Origin: Karalla daura
Taxonomy: Eukaryota; Chordata; Actinopteri; Chaetodontiformes; Leiognathidae
Direction of reading: 5' to 3'
NCBI GenBank assembly: GCA_029224185.1
Contig: JANZKI010000027.1
Span: forward strand, 930,001 to 994,000
DNA: 64,000 nt
Made by a program: the position numbers and the translations under genes
In this document: in pieces, positions 23,928-33,787 of the stretch
Numbering within the stretch: the stretch's first letter is position 1
How the letters are laid out: every line of letters starts with the position of its first letter
Notes under the pieces: model-generated
Database searches by the model: none
Told to the model about the DNA's origin: nothing
What the model saw: the letters and a program-made list of their open reading frames with translations, nothing else

Positions 23928-26900
23928 ACAGGCCCAACTACGCGTTCTAAACACTGTCTAGGCTTGTTGCTGCAGAGACTAATGGCCGATGGTGAATGCG
24001 TCAACACACTTTTTCAAAGCGCTTTTCCCCACCGTTTCCTACGCAGGGGGCTGTAAACAGGCCCAACTAGGTGTTCGAAACACTGTTTAGGCCTGTTGCT
24101 GCACTGCGTAATGGCCCATGGTGAATGCGTAAACACACTTTTTCAAAGAGCTTTTCCTCACCGCTTCCTACACAGGGGGCTGTAGACAAGCCCAACTAGG
24201 CGTTCTAAACACTGTTTAGGCCTGTTGCTGCACTGCGTAATGGCCAACGGTGAATGCGTCAACACACTTTTTCACAGCGCTTTTCCCCACCTTTTCCTAC
24301 GCAGGGGGCTGTAAACAGGCCCAACAAGGCGTTCTAAACACTGTTTAGGCCTGTTGCTGCACTGCGTAATGGCTGATAGTGAATGCGTCACAACACACTT
24401 TTTCAACGTGCTTTTCCCCACCGTTTCCTATGCAGGGGGCTGTAAACAGGCTTAACTAGGCGCTCTAAACACTGTTTAGGCCTGTTGCTGCACTGCGTAA
24501 CGGCCCATGGTGAATGCGTAAACACACTTTTTCAAAGAGCTTTTCCTCACCGCTTCCTTGGCAGGGGGCTGTAGACAAGCACAACTAGGCGTTCTAAACA
24601 CTGTTTAGGCCTGTTGCTGCACTGCGTAATGGCCAACGGTGAATGCGTCAACACACTTTTTCACAACCTTTTTCCCCACCGTTTCCTACGCAGGGGGCTG
24701 TAAACAGGCCCAACTAGGCATTCTAAACACTGTTTAGGCCTGTTGCTGCACTGCGTATTGGGCGATGGTGAATGCGTCAACGCACTTTTTCAAAGCGCTT
24801 TTCCCCACAGTTTCCTATGCACGGCGCTGTAAACAGGCCCAACTAGGCGTTCTAAACACTGTTTAGGCATGTTGCTGCACTGCATATTGGCCGATGGTGA
24901 ATGCGTACACACTTTTTCAAAGCGCTCTTCCCCACCGTTTCCTACGCAGGGGGCTGTAAACAGGCCCAACTAGGCGCTCTAAACACTGTTTAGGCCTGTT
25001 GCTGCACTGCGTAATGGCCCATGGTGAATGCGTCAACACACTTTTTCAAAGAGCTTTTCCTCACCGCTTCCTTCACAGAGGGCTGTAGACAAGCCCAACT
25101 AGGCGTTCTAAACACTGTTTAGGCCTGTTGCTGCACTGCGTAATGGCCGACGGTGAATGCGTCAACACACTTTTTCACAGCGCTTTTCCCCACCGTTTCC
25201 TACGCACGGGGCTGTAAACAGGCACAACTAGGCGCTCTAAACACCGTTTCGGCCTGTTGCTGCACTGCGTAATGGGCCATGGTGAATGCCTCAACACACT
25301 TTTTCAAAGCGCTTATCCCCACCGTTTTCTACGCAGATGGCTGTAAACAGGCCCAACTAGGCGTTCTAAACACTGTTTAGGCATGTTGCTGCACTGCGTA
25401 TTGGCCGATGGTGAATGCGTACACACTTTTTCAAAGCGCTCTTCCCCACCGTTTCCTACGCAGGGGGCTGTAAACAGGCCCAACTAGGCGTTCGAAACAC
25501 TGTTTAGGCCTGTTGCTGCACTGCGTAATGGCTGATAGTGAATGCGTCACAACACACTTTTTCACAGCGCTTTTCCCCACCGTTTCCTACGCAGGGGGCT
25601 GTAAACAGGCCCAACTACGCGTTCTGCACACTGTTCAGGCCTGTTGCTGCAGAGACTAATGGCCGATGGTGAAAGCGTCAACATACTTTTTCAAAGCGCT
25701 TTTCCCCACCGTTTCCTACGCAGGGGGCTGTAAACAGGTTCAACTAGGCGTTCGAAACACTGTTTAGGCTTGTTGCTGCTTTGCGTATTGGCCGATGGTG
25801 AATGCGTACACACTTTTTCAAAGCGCTTTTCCCCACCGTTTCCTACGCAGGGGGCTGTAAACAGGCCCAACTGGGCGTTCTAAACACTGTTTAGGCCTGT
25901 TGCTGCACTGCGTAATGGCTGATAGTGAATGCGTCACAACACACTTTTTCAAAGCGCTTTTCCCCACCGTTTCCTACGCATGGGGCTTTAAAAAGGCCCA
26001 ACTACGCGTTCTAAACACTGTTTAGGCGTGTTGCCGCACTGCGTAATGGCTGATAGTGAATGCGTCACAACACACTTTTTCACAGCGCTTTTCCCCACCG
26101 TTTCCTACGCAGGGGGCTGTAAACAGGTTCAACTAGGCGTTTGAAACACTGTTTAGGCTTGTTGCTGCTTTGCGTATTGGCCGATGGTGAATGCGTACAC
26201 ACTTTTTCAAAGCGCTTTTCCCCACCGTTTCCCACGCAGGGGGCTGTAAACAGGCCCAACTACGCGTTCTACACACTTTTCAGGGCTGTTGCTGCAGAGA
26301 CTAATGGCCGATGGTGAATGCGTCAACACACTTTTTCAAAGCGCTTTTCCCCACCGTTTCCTGCACAGGGGGCTGTAAACAGGCCCAACTACGCGTTCTA
26401 AACACTGTTTAGGCCTGTTGCTGCAGAGACTAATGGCCGATGGTGAATGCGTTCACACTTTTTCAAAGCGCTTATCCCCACCGTTTCCTACGCAGGGGGC
26501 TGTAAACAGGCCCAACTGGGCGTTCTAAACACTGTTTAGGCCTGTTGCTGCACTGCGTAATGGCTGATAGTGAATGCGTCACAACACACTTTTTCAAAGC
26601 GCTTTTCCCCACAGTTTCCAATGCACGGGGCTGTAAACAGGACCAACTGGGCGTTCTAAACACTGTTTAGGCCTGTTGCTGCATTGCGTAATGTCCAACG
26701 GTGAATGCGTCAACACACTTTTTCAACGTGCTTTTCCCCACCGTTTCCTACGCAGGGGGCTATAAACAGGCTCAACAAGGCGCTCTAAACACTGTTTAGG
26801 CCTGTTGCTGCACTGCGTAATGGCCCATGGTGAATGCGTCACAACACACTTTTTCACAGCGCTTTTCCCCACCGTTTCCTACGCAGGGGGCTTTAAACAG

Positions 26901-28108
26901 GCCCAACTACGCGTTCTAAACACTGTTTAGGCTTGTTGCTGCAGAGACTAATGGCCGATGGTGAATGCGTCAACACACTTTTTCAAAGCGCTTTTCCCCA
27001 CCGTTTCCTACGCAGGGGGCTGTAAACAGGCCCAACTATGTGTTCGAAACACTGTTTAGGCCTGTTGCTGCACTGCGTAATGGCCCATGGTGAATGCGTA
27101 AACACACTTTTTCAAAGAGCTTTTCCTCACCGCTTCCTACACAGGGGGCTGTAAACAGGCCCAACTACGCGTTCTACACACTGTTCAGGCCTGTTGCTGC
27201 AGAGACTAATGGCCGATGGTGAAAGCGTCAACACACTTTTTCAAAGCGCTTTTCCCCACCGTTTCCTGCACAGGGGGCTGTAAACAGGCCCAACTCGGCC
27301 TTCTAAACACTGTTTAGGCCTGTTTCTGCACTGCGTAATGGCCGATAGTGAATGCGTCAACACATTTTTTCAAATCGCTTATCCCCACCGTTTCCGAAGC
27401 AGGGGGCTATAAACAGGCCCAACAAGGCGTTCTAAACACTGTTTAGGCCTGTTGCTGCAGAGACTAATGGCCGACGGTGAATGCGTCAACACACTTTATC
27501 AAAGCGCGTTTCCCCACCGTTTCCTACGCAGGGGGCTGTAAACAGGCCCAACAAGGCGTTCTAAACACTGTTTAGGCCTGTTGCTGCACTGCGTATTGGC
27601 TGATAGTGAATGCGTCACAACACACTTTTTCAACGTGCTTTTCCCCACCGTTTCCTATGCAGGGGGCTGTAAACAGGCTTAACTAGGCGCTCTAAACACT
27701 GTTTAGGCCTGTTGCTGCACTGCGTAATGGCCCATGGTGAATGCGTAAACACACTTTTTCAAAGAGCTTTTCCTCACCGCTTCCTAGGCAGGGGGCTGTA
27801 GACAAGCACAACTAGGCGTTCTAAACACTGTTTAGGCCTGTTGCTGCACTGCGTAATGGCCAACGGTGAATGCGTCAACACACTTTTTCACAACCTTTTT
27901 CCCCACCGTTTCCTAAGCAGGGGGCTGTAAACAGGCCCAACTAGGCGTTCTAAACACTGTTTAGGCCTGTTGCTGCACTGCGTAATGGCCGATGGTGAAT
28001 GCGTACACACTTATTCAAAGCGCTTTTCCCCACCGTTTCCCACGCAGGGGGCTGTAAACAGGCCCAACTACGCGTTCGAAACACTGTTTAGGCCTGTTGC
28101 TGCACTGC
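23928..28108 (-). repeat. Satellite subfamily A array, inverted block (about 4.2 kb)
   Basis: About 32 A monomers read as the reverse complement of the array at 1-23923. The variants are of A3 type (TGCAGAGACTAATGG, CACAACACAC, CGTACACAC). Internal duplications are visible: a segment near 24360-24720 matches about 27578-27938 at an offset of 3218 bp (shared CAACGTGC and CACAACCTTTTTCC), and AACAGGTTCAACTAGGCG occurs near 25735 and 26126. The block is bounded exactly by TTAA at both ends. The small open frames are monomer translations. Confidence 0.95.
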
Positions 28109-28112
28109 TTAA

Positions 28113-28145
28113 CACTCGAACTACCGAGGCAGTCATTTTGACTGC
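28113..28145 (+). repeat. Left terminal and internal inverted repeats of the piggyBac-like element
   Basis: Terminal repeat CACTCGAACTACC, 3-bp spacer GAG, then the internal repeat GCAGTCATTTTGACTGC. The internal repeat is itself a dyad (GCAGTCA / TGACTGC around a 3-base centre). It abuts TTAA on the outside. Confidence 0.88.
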
Positions 28146-28307
28146 TTTCAAAATTCACAATGTCATAACTTGGTTTAAAAAAACCCTATGTACCAATAGG
28201 ACCCTGACTTTTTCTAAATATCTGTAAATTTTATTCTAACATTGTTTTATCATTAAAATTTGAAAACACAAAAGAGATATGAGTGTTTCTACCTCGAATG
28301 ACCAATG

Positions 28308-28324
28308 GCAGTCAAATTGACTGC
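28308..28324. repeat. Third, interior copy of the 17-bp dyad
   Basis: GCAGTCAAATTGACTGC differs from the terminal internal repeats only at the centre. It is preceded by CTCGAATGACCAATG, which resembles the left end CTCGAACTACCGAG with a 1-base indel. The left end therefore seems to have a decayed second copy about 180 bp inside the element. It could be a subterminal transposase-binding repeat or a trace of a nested element. Confidence 0.6.
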
Positions 28325-28461
28325 ATGCCTTTTACAGGTGGTGTCATTTCACTATTTGCTACATTTTCCTGCTCTTTGTCCTGCTCTATTGTCTGTTTGT
28401 TTTTTATGCTCTGTGAAGCTAAAACATGGTTATAGCTTCACTCTAAACCCAAGAGACAAAC

Positions 28462-28590
28462 ATGACAAGTAGTAAGAAAATGACAGCAATGGAGGCTTTG
28501 GCCTTGCTTCAGAGCCTTGATGAGGAAAAATCTGATGGAGGAGCAGATTCAGAGAGTGACATCTTGGTGTTTGGAAAAAGCTTTATCTAG
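28462..28590 (+). pseudogene. Possible piggyBac transposase N-terminal remnant
   Basis: A 42-codon open frame from ATG at 28462 to TAG at 28588-28590 encodes a peptide beginning MTSSKKMTAMEALALL, followed by an acidic serine-rich stretch (SLDEEKSDGGADSESD). piggyBac-family transposases commonly begin with a short basic segment, an ALALL-like helix and an acidic serine/aspartate-rich region, so this fits an N-terminus. After the stop, another frame continues acidic (SSSDSDSEIISSS, up to about 28637), suggesting a frameshift. No DDD catalytic core or C-terminal cysteine-rich domain is visible downstream. It is non-functional as it stands. The assignment rests on composition and on location inside a piggyBac-type element. 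Confidence 0.5.
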
Positions 28591-28637
28591 CTCTGACAGT
28601 GACTCAGAAATCATTTCATCATCTGCTAATTTTCAGG

Positions 28638-29354
28638 GTACGAGGCCTACAGGAGGACTTATTGTCATTATTATTAGGCTATTGTTTGCCATAATGCATA
28701 TTTTTGTAATGCAAGCCTGTGCTAGCTGTGATCTTGTCAGCTTCTCAGCCTTTATGTAGGTATTGCAGAGGGCCTTCAAATAATTTACAAAACAGCATGA
28801 TTTTCTGATAGACAGGTTTTAGGTCTATCAAGTGTGCCATAAATTGGAAAAGAAAAAAAGAGAACATTTCTGATAAGATGAATATTCCATGAAATAAAAC
28901 TAATTAGGCAATAATGTTTTGGTGACAGTGGAACATTTTGAAACATCAGTGGCACCTACTGTGTCAACCACAAGAGCACTCAGCCCACCACTGGTTGAAG
29001 AAGCTGTCCCACAACCTTCAGTACAGAGGCATGAAACAGTGTCTTCAGCTGGCTGGCAGCCATCCCAGCATTTTGGAATGTTTATAACAGTTAATAATTT
29101 TCATTGTTAAGGTCTAATGATGACACCAACCTATTTTGAAAGTAGGATACATTTGTTTTTAGTTCACAGAGTAAATGGTTGAATTTCGAGTTTGCATGTA
29201 TAATTGCAGAGAAGTTATGTTGCGTCAGTTAAACAAATGAAACACTCAATTATTATAGTTTTCATTTGGTGTCCTGATGTGTTTTTACCTATTCCACCAG
29301 TTTATTCTTAGATATTTTTTATGATAATCCAAATTATATACAAATAATGTCCGA
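28638..29354. other. Interior of the piggyBac-like element, no recognisable gene
   Basis: AT-rich sequence without a recognisable domain. A 63-codon frame at 28919-29110 (+) contains a proline/valine/serine-rich stretch (ALSPPLVEEAVPQPSVQ) that might be a decayed coding piece of the same parent element, but I cannot tie it to a transposase domain. Confidence 0.5.
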
Positions 29355-29413
29355 GCAGTCAAAATGACTGCCACGGTAGTTCTAGTAGTTGCAGAATCCT
29401 GGTAGACCGAGTG
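29355..29413 (-). repeat. Right internal and terminal inverted repeats of the piggyBac-like element
   Basis: Internal repeat GCAGTCAAAATGACTGC at 29355-29371, 29-bp spacer, then terminal repeat GGTAGACCGAGTG at 29401-29413. Part of the spacer (ACGGTAGTTC) also mirrors the left end, so the right spacer looks like an extended duplicate of the terminal region. TCAA follows at 29414-29417. Confidence 0.88.
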
Positions 29414-29417
29414 TCAA

Positions 29418-30080
29418 GGCCCCCTGCGTCGGAAACGGTGGGGAAAAGCGCTTTGAAAAAGTGTGTTGACGCATTCACCGGTGGCCATTACGCAGTGCAG
29501 CAACAGGCCTCAACAGTGTTTAGAACGCCTAGTTTGGCTTGTCTACAGCCCCCTGTGTAGGAAACGGTGGGGAAAAGCGCTTTTAAAAAGTGTGTACGCA
29601 TTCACCATCGGCCAATACGCAGTGCAGCAACAAGCCTAAACAGTGTTTAGAACACCTAGTTGGGCCTGTTTACAGCCCCCTGCATAGGAAACGGTGGGGA
29701 AGAGCTTTTTGAAAAAGTGTGTTGACGCATTCGCCATCGGCCATCACTCGATGCAGCAACAGGCTTAAACAGTGTTTAGAATGCCTATTAGGGCCTGCTT
29801 ACAGCCCCCTGTGTAGGAAACGATGGGGAAAAGCGCTTTGAAAAAGTGTGTTGACGCATTCACCATCGGCCATTACGCAGTGCAGCAACAGGCCTAAACA
29901 GTGTTTAGAACGCCTAGTTGGGCCTGTTTACAGCAATCTGCGTAGGAAACGGTGGGGAAAAGCACTTTGAAAAAGTGTGTACAAATTCACCATGGGCCAT
30001 TACGAAGTGCAGCAACAGGCTTAAGCAGTGTTTAGAACGCCTAGTTGGGCCTGTTTACAGCCCCCTGCGTAGGAAATGCT
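29418..30080 (+). repeat. Satellite subfamily A, short forward block (about 5 monomers)
   Basis: Forward A monomers begin directly after the transposon flank with GGCCCCCTGCGTCGGAAACG and run to CTGCGTAGGAAATGCT. The first monomer matches the TTTAAAGCCCCCTGCGTCGG variant seen at 13902, 14293, 20673 and 23461. A later monomer has the unusual ACAGCAATCTGCG (near 29931). Confidence 0.95.
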
Positions 30081-30356
30081 GGGTGTCGCGTCAACACAAA
30101 ACATTCAATCAAACATTCACTCAAAACACAGTCACGTGGCCTAAGCTCCAAACCTGCAGGGGGCAGAGAGAAAGTTAGTATTCGTAGGATAACCAGGAAG
30201 TCAATCTGTGCTTCCTGTGGCGGCCATATCACCTGCATACCTGCATGGAGAAAAAAGTTTGTGAACAAAGGAGAAGCATCTAACAATAGGAAATACACAG
30301 GAATCGCACAACTAAACAAAGAAGATTTCTCAGCTCACAGTCAAGACGCAACTGGT
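30081..30356 (+). repeat. Left arm of the foldback structure
   Basis: 276 bp from GGGTGTCGCG to GCAACTGGT, the inverse of 30910-31185. It contains CCTGCAGGGGGCAGAGAG, which echoes the satellite's CAGGGGGCTG but is not in array phase. Mismatches against the right arm cluster in two short patches (about 30179-30190 and 30271-30284). Confidence 0.85.
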
Positions 30357-30909
30357 TATCAACTGTCAAGTTATGTTAGATTTTACTCAGTTCCTGCTCA
30401 AACTTGAAAAGAGCCTCGTCTGAAGGACGCAGAGGGACAACTCAAATCTTCCTTTTCTTTTGTTTATTGAGTTTAGTAGATAGGTTGATTAGGTTGATTT
30501 GGTTGATTAGGTTGATAACCTTCAAAATACACAAGAACCATTACATTACTTTAAGTTCAAACATAACAAATTCATAAATTCATAAATCTCAAATCAGTAT
30601 GAATCAATCAAAATCAAAAATCAGAATATCAAATATCAAGTCTACAATCAACAAGGTAGCTTAAGAATCAGATTTCTTTCTTTGCAACATAAACCATGCA
30701 TTCAAAATGATATAAATTGAGCCAGTTCATGTACAAACAATTGAAGTTGGATCAGCATAGACAAACATTTTAATTCCATCAACACTACAATACAAGTAAG
30801 TAGATTTGAATGTTCAGGCTGTAAATTTTAGTTAACATGATTAAACAAAGTAATTCTTTCAGCATTTTCAGATATCAAAGTGACAAAATGTTTCAATGTC
30901 CATTCCCCT
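30357..30909. other. Centre of the foldback structure, no gene seen
   Basis: AT-rich single-copy-looking DNA. It contains a short 9-10 bp repeat of the type GGTTGATTAGGTTGATTTGG at 30482-30516 and runs rich in ATCAAAT-like words around 30560-30640. No open frame or RNA gene is recognised. Confidence 0.6.
30482..30516 (+). repeat. Short tandem repeat (GGTTGATTA-like, about 4 units)
   Basis: Four successive copies of GGTTGATT followed by AG, TG or AA lie inside the centre of the foldback structure. Confidence 0.75.
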
Positions 30910-31185
30910 ACCAGTTGCACCTTGACTGTGAGCTGAGTAATCTTCTTTGTTTAGTTGTGTGATTCCTGTGTATTTCCTTGTCTTCGATGCTTCTCCTTTG
31001 TTCACAAACTTTTTTCTCCATGCAGGTATGCAGGTGATATGGCCGCCACAGGAAGCACAGATTGACTTCCTGGTTACCCGAAGGATACTAACTTTCTCTC
31101 TGCCCCCTGCAGGTTTGGAGCTTAGGCCACGTGACTGTGTTTTGAGTGAATGTTTGAGTGAATGTTTTGTGTTGACGCGACACCC
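30910..31185 (-). repeat. Right arm of the foldback structure
   Basis: Reverse complement of the left arm. It ends GTGTTGACGCGACACCC and is followed by ACCGTTTCCTACGCAGGGGG, which is satellite in - orientation at exactly the monomer position found (in + orientation) beside the left arm. Confidence 0.85.
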
Positions 31186-31365
31186 ACCGTTTCCTACGCA
31201 GGGGGCTGTAAACAGGCCCAACTAGGCGTTCTAAGCACGATTTAGGCCTGTTGCGGCACTGCGTAATGGCCCATGGTGAATGCGTCAACACACTTTTTCA
31301 AAGCGCTTTTCCCCACCGTTTTCTAAGCAGATGGCTGTAAACAGGCCCAACTAGGCGTTCTAAAC
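31186..31365 (-). repeat. Subfamily A remnant in - orientation, ending in an A/B hybrid monomer
   Basis: About 1.4 monomers next to the foldback arm are A type (CAGGCCCAACTAGGCG, GGCCCATGGTGAATGCGTC). The next monomer is A type as far as CCCAACTAGGCGTTCTAAACAC. It becomes B type from ACTTTCCAGG onward (ACGGGCCAATGGTGCACG). The switch falls near 31365. Confidence 0.85.
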
Positions 31366-31972
31366 ACTTTCCAGGTCTGTTGCTGCACTGCGTACGGGCC
31401 AATGGTGCACGAATCAACAAACTTTTTCAAAGCGCTTTTCCCCGCAGTCTCCTATGCAGGGGGCTGTAAACGGGCTCAACTAAGCGTTCTAAACACTTTT
31501 CAGGCCTGTTGCTGCACTGCGTATGGGCCAATGGTGCACGTATCAACAAACTTTTTCAAAGCGCTTTTCCCCGCAGTCTCCTATGCAGGGGGCTAATAAC
31601 GGGCTCAACTAAGCGTTCTAAACACTTTTCAGGCCTGTTGCTGCACTGCGTATGGGCCAATGGTGCACGTATCAACAAACTTTTTCAAAGCGCTTTTCCC
31701 CGCAGTCTCCTATGCAGGGGGCTAATAACGGGCTCAACTAAGCGTTCTAAACACTTTTCAGGCCTGTTGCTGCACTGCGTATGGGCCAATGGTGCACGTA
31801 TCAACAAACTTTTTCAAAGCGCTGTTCCCCGCAGTCTCCTATGCAGGGGGCTGTAAACAGGCTCAACTAAGCGTTCTAGACACTTTTCCGGCCTGTTGCT
31901 GCACTGCGTAAGGGCCAGTGGTGCACGTATCAACAAACTTTTTCAAAGCGCTTTTCCCCGCAGTCCAACCGC

Positions 31973-32008
31973 AGACCAACGCTTAGTTGACCAACGCTTA
32001 GTTGGTCT
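31973..32008. repeat. Local inverted segment (hairpin block), copy 1
   Basis: AGACCAAC is matched by GTTGGTCT across a 20-nt centre that holds two direct copies of CAACGCTTAGTTG. CAACGCTTAGTTG contains the reverse complement of the monomer word CAACTAAGCG. A small inverted piece of the satellite has thus been inserted beside its own source. Confidence 0.8.
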
Positions 32009-32266
32009 GTAAACTGGCTCAACAGGCTCAACTAAGCGTTCTATGCACTTTTCAGGCCTGCTGCTACACTGCGTACGGGCCAATGGTGCACATATCAACA
32101 AACTTTTTCAAAGCGCTTTACCCCGCAGTGTTCTATGCAGGGGGCTGTAAAAAGGCTCAACTAAGCGTTCTAAACACTTTTCAGGCCTGTTGCTGCACTG
32201 CGTATGGGCCAATGGTGCACGTATCAACAAACTTTTTCAAAGCGCTTTTCCCCGCAGTCCAACCGC

Positions 32267-32302
32267 AGACCAACGCGTAGTTGACCAACGCTTAGTTGGT
32301 CT
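32267..32302. repeat. Local inverted segment (hairpin block), copy 2
   Basis: Same block as at 31973, 294 bp later, with one change in the first inner repeat (CAACGCGTAG). Confidence 0.8.
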
Positions 32303-32977
32303 GTAAACTGGCTCAACAGGCTCAACTAAGCGTTCTATACACTTTTCAGGCCTGTTGCTACACTGCGTATGGGCCAATGGTGCACGTATCAACAAACTTT
32401 TTCAAAGCGCTTTTCCCCGCAGTGTTCTATGCAGGGGGCTGTAAACAGGCTCAACAAAGCGTTCTAAACACTTTTCAGGCCTGTTGCTGCACTGCGTATG
32501 GGCCAATGGTGCACGTATCAACAAACTTTTTTGTTTGTTTTTGTTTGTCAACAAACTTTTTCAAAGCGCTTGTCCCCGCTGTCTCCTATGCAGGGAGCTG
32601 TAAACAGGCTCAACTAAGCGTTCTCAACACTTTTCAGGCCTGTTGCTGCACTGCGTATGGGCCAATGGTGCACTTATCAACAAACTTTTTCAAAGCACTG
32701 TTCCCCGCAGTCTCCTATGCAGGGGGCTGTAAACGGGCTCAACTAAGCGTTCTCAACACTTTTAAGGCCTGTTGCTGCACTGCGTATGGGCAAATGGTGT
32801 ACTTATCAACAAACTTTTTCAAAGCACTGTTCCCCGCAGTCTCCTATGCAGGGGGCTGTAAACAGGCTCAACTAAGCGTTCTAAACACTTTTCAGGCCTG
32901 TTGCTGCACTGCGTATGGGCCAATGGTGCACGTATCAACAAACTTTTTCAAAGCGCTTTTCCCCGCAGTCCAACCGC

Positions 32978-33013
32978 AGACCAACGCTGAGTTGACCAAC
33001 GCTTAGTTGGTCT
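32978..33013. repeat. Local inverted segment (hairpin block), copy 3
   Basis: Same block as at 31973, with CAACGCTGAG in the first inner repeat. Shares this variant with copy 4, 810 bp away. Confidence 0.8.
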
Positions 33014-33787
33014 GTAAACAGGCTCAACAGGCTCAACGAAGCGTTCTATACACTTTTCAGGCCTTTTACTACACTGCGTATGGGCCAATGGTGCACGTAT
33101 CAACAAACTTTTTCAAAGCGCTTTTCCCCACTGTGTCCTATGCAGGGGGCTGTAAAAAGGCTCAACTAAGCGTTCTAAACACTTTTCAGGCCTGTTGCTG
33201 CACTGCGTATGGGCCAATGGTGCACGTATCAACAAACTTTTTCAAAGCGCTTTTCCCCGCAGTCTCCTATGCAGGGGGCTGTAAACAGGCTCAACGAAGC
33301 GTTCTTAACACTTTTCAGGCCTGTTGCTGCACTGCGTTTGGGCCAATGGTGCACGGATCAACAAACTTTTTCAAAGCGCTTTTCCCCGCAGTCTCCTATG
33401 CAGGGGGCTGTAAACAGGCTCAACTAAGCGTTCTCAACACTTTTCAGGCCTGTTGCTGCACTGCGTATGGGCCAATGGTGCACTTGTCAACAAACTTTTT
33501 CAAAGCACTGTTCCCCGCAGTCTCCTATGCAGGGGGCTGTAAACGGGCTCAACTAAGCGTTCTCAACACTTTTAAGGCCTGTTGCTGCACTGCGTATGGG
33601 CAAATGGTGTACTTATCAACAAACTTTTTCAAAGCACTGTTCCCCGCAGTCTCCTATGCAGGGGGCTGTAAACAGGCTCAACTAAGCGTTCTAAACACTT
33701 TTCAGGCCTGTTGCTGCACTGCGTATGGGCCAATGGTGCACGTATCAACAAACTTTTTCAAAGCGCTTTTCCCCGCAGTCCAACCGC

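Larger units (their letters stand above)
28109..29417 (+). mobile_element. Non-autonomous, decayed piggyBac-like transposon (1301 bp) with TTAA/TCAA flanks
   Basis: Unique AT-rich DNA interrupts the satellite. It is flanked by TTAA on the left (28109-28112) and TCAA on the right (29414-29417), the latter read as a mutated TTAA. The ends carry 13-bp terminal inverted repeats, CACTCGAACTACC at 28113-28125 and the complement of CACTCGGTCTACC at 29401-29413 (11 of 13 match). Inside these lie perfect 17-bp internal inverted repeats, GCAGTCATTTTGACTGC, at 28129-28145 and in complement at 29355-29371. The spacer is 3 bp on the left and 29 bp on the right. This asymmetric plan resembles the 13-bp terminal / 19-bp internal repeats with 3- and 31-bp spacers known for piggyBac. 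The body is too short for a full transposase (about 600 residues) and holds only a possible N-terminal remnant. Confidence 0.88.
30081..31185. mobile_element. Foldback structure: 276-bp inverted arms around a 553-bp centre
   Basis: Non-satellite DNA whose ends are long inverted repeats. The left arm (30081-30356) and right arm (30910-31185) are the same length and differ at about a dozen positions by eye (roughly 95% identical). Both start at the satellite edge with GGGTGTCGCGTCAACAC. It resembles a foldback element or long-TIR MITE, but I see no transposase and no clear target-site duplication. The flanking satellite is also mirror-symmetric, so the arms extend into the array and the outer border of a mobile element cannot be fixed. 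The open frames of about 90-120 codons on both strands arise from the symmetric arms and match no family I recognise. Confidence 0.75.

Noticed and set aside
23821..23957. Inverted repeat (about 31 bp perfect arms) around 23889, suggesting hairpin-primed inversion
   Set aside because: The arms are simply two monomers of the same AGTCTCTG class brought into opposite orientation. The TTAA-bounded inversion explains the junction without a fold-back event, and similarity fades after about one monomer.
1015..27000. Many 60-110 codon open frames on both strands in the A array
   Set aside because: They recur at the monomer or HOR period, overlap in opposite strands, and have no start context, domain or neighbour logic. 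They are translations of the satellite.
28113..29413. Simple, undisturbed transposon insertion into the array
   Set aside because: The flanking satellite is in opposite orientation and different phase on the two sides, so insertion alone cannot explain it.
30045..31225. 117-120 codon frames in the foldback arms with CASCGGHITC as a possible zinc-binding domain
   Set aside because: Each frame starts inside satellite, only two cysteines and one histidine are present, and the frames diverge into unrelated sequence in the centre. I recognise no family.
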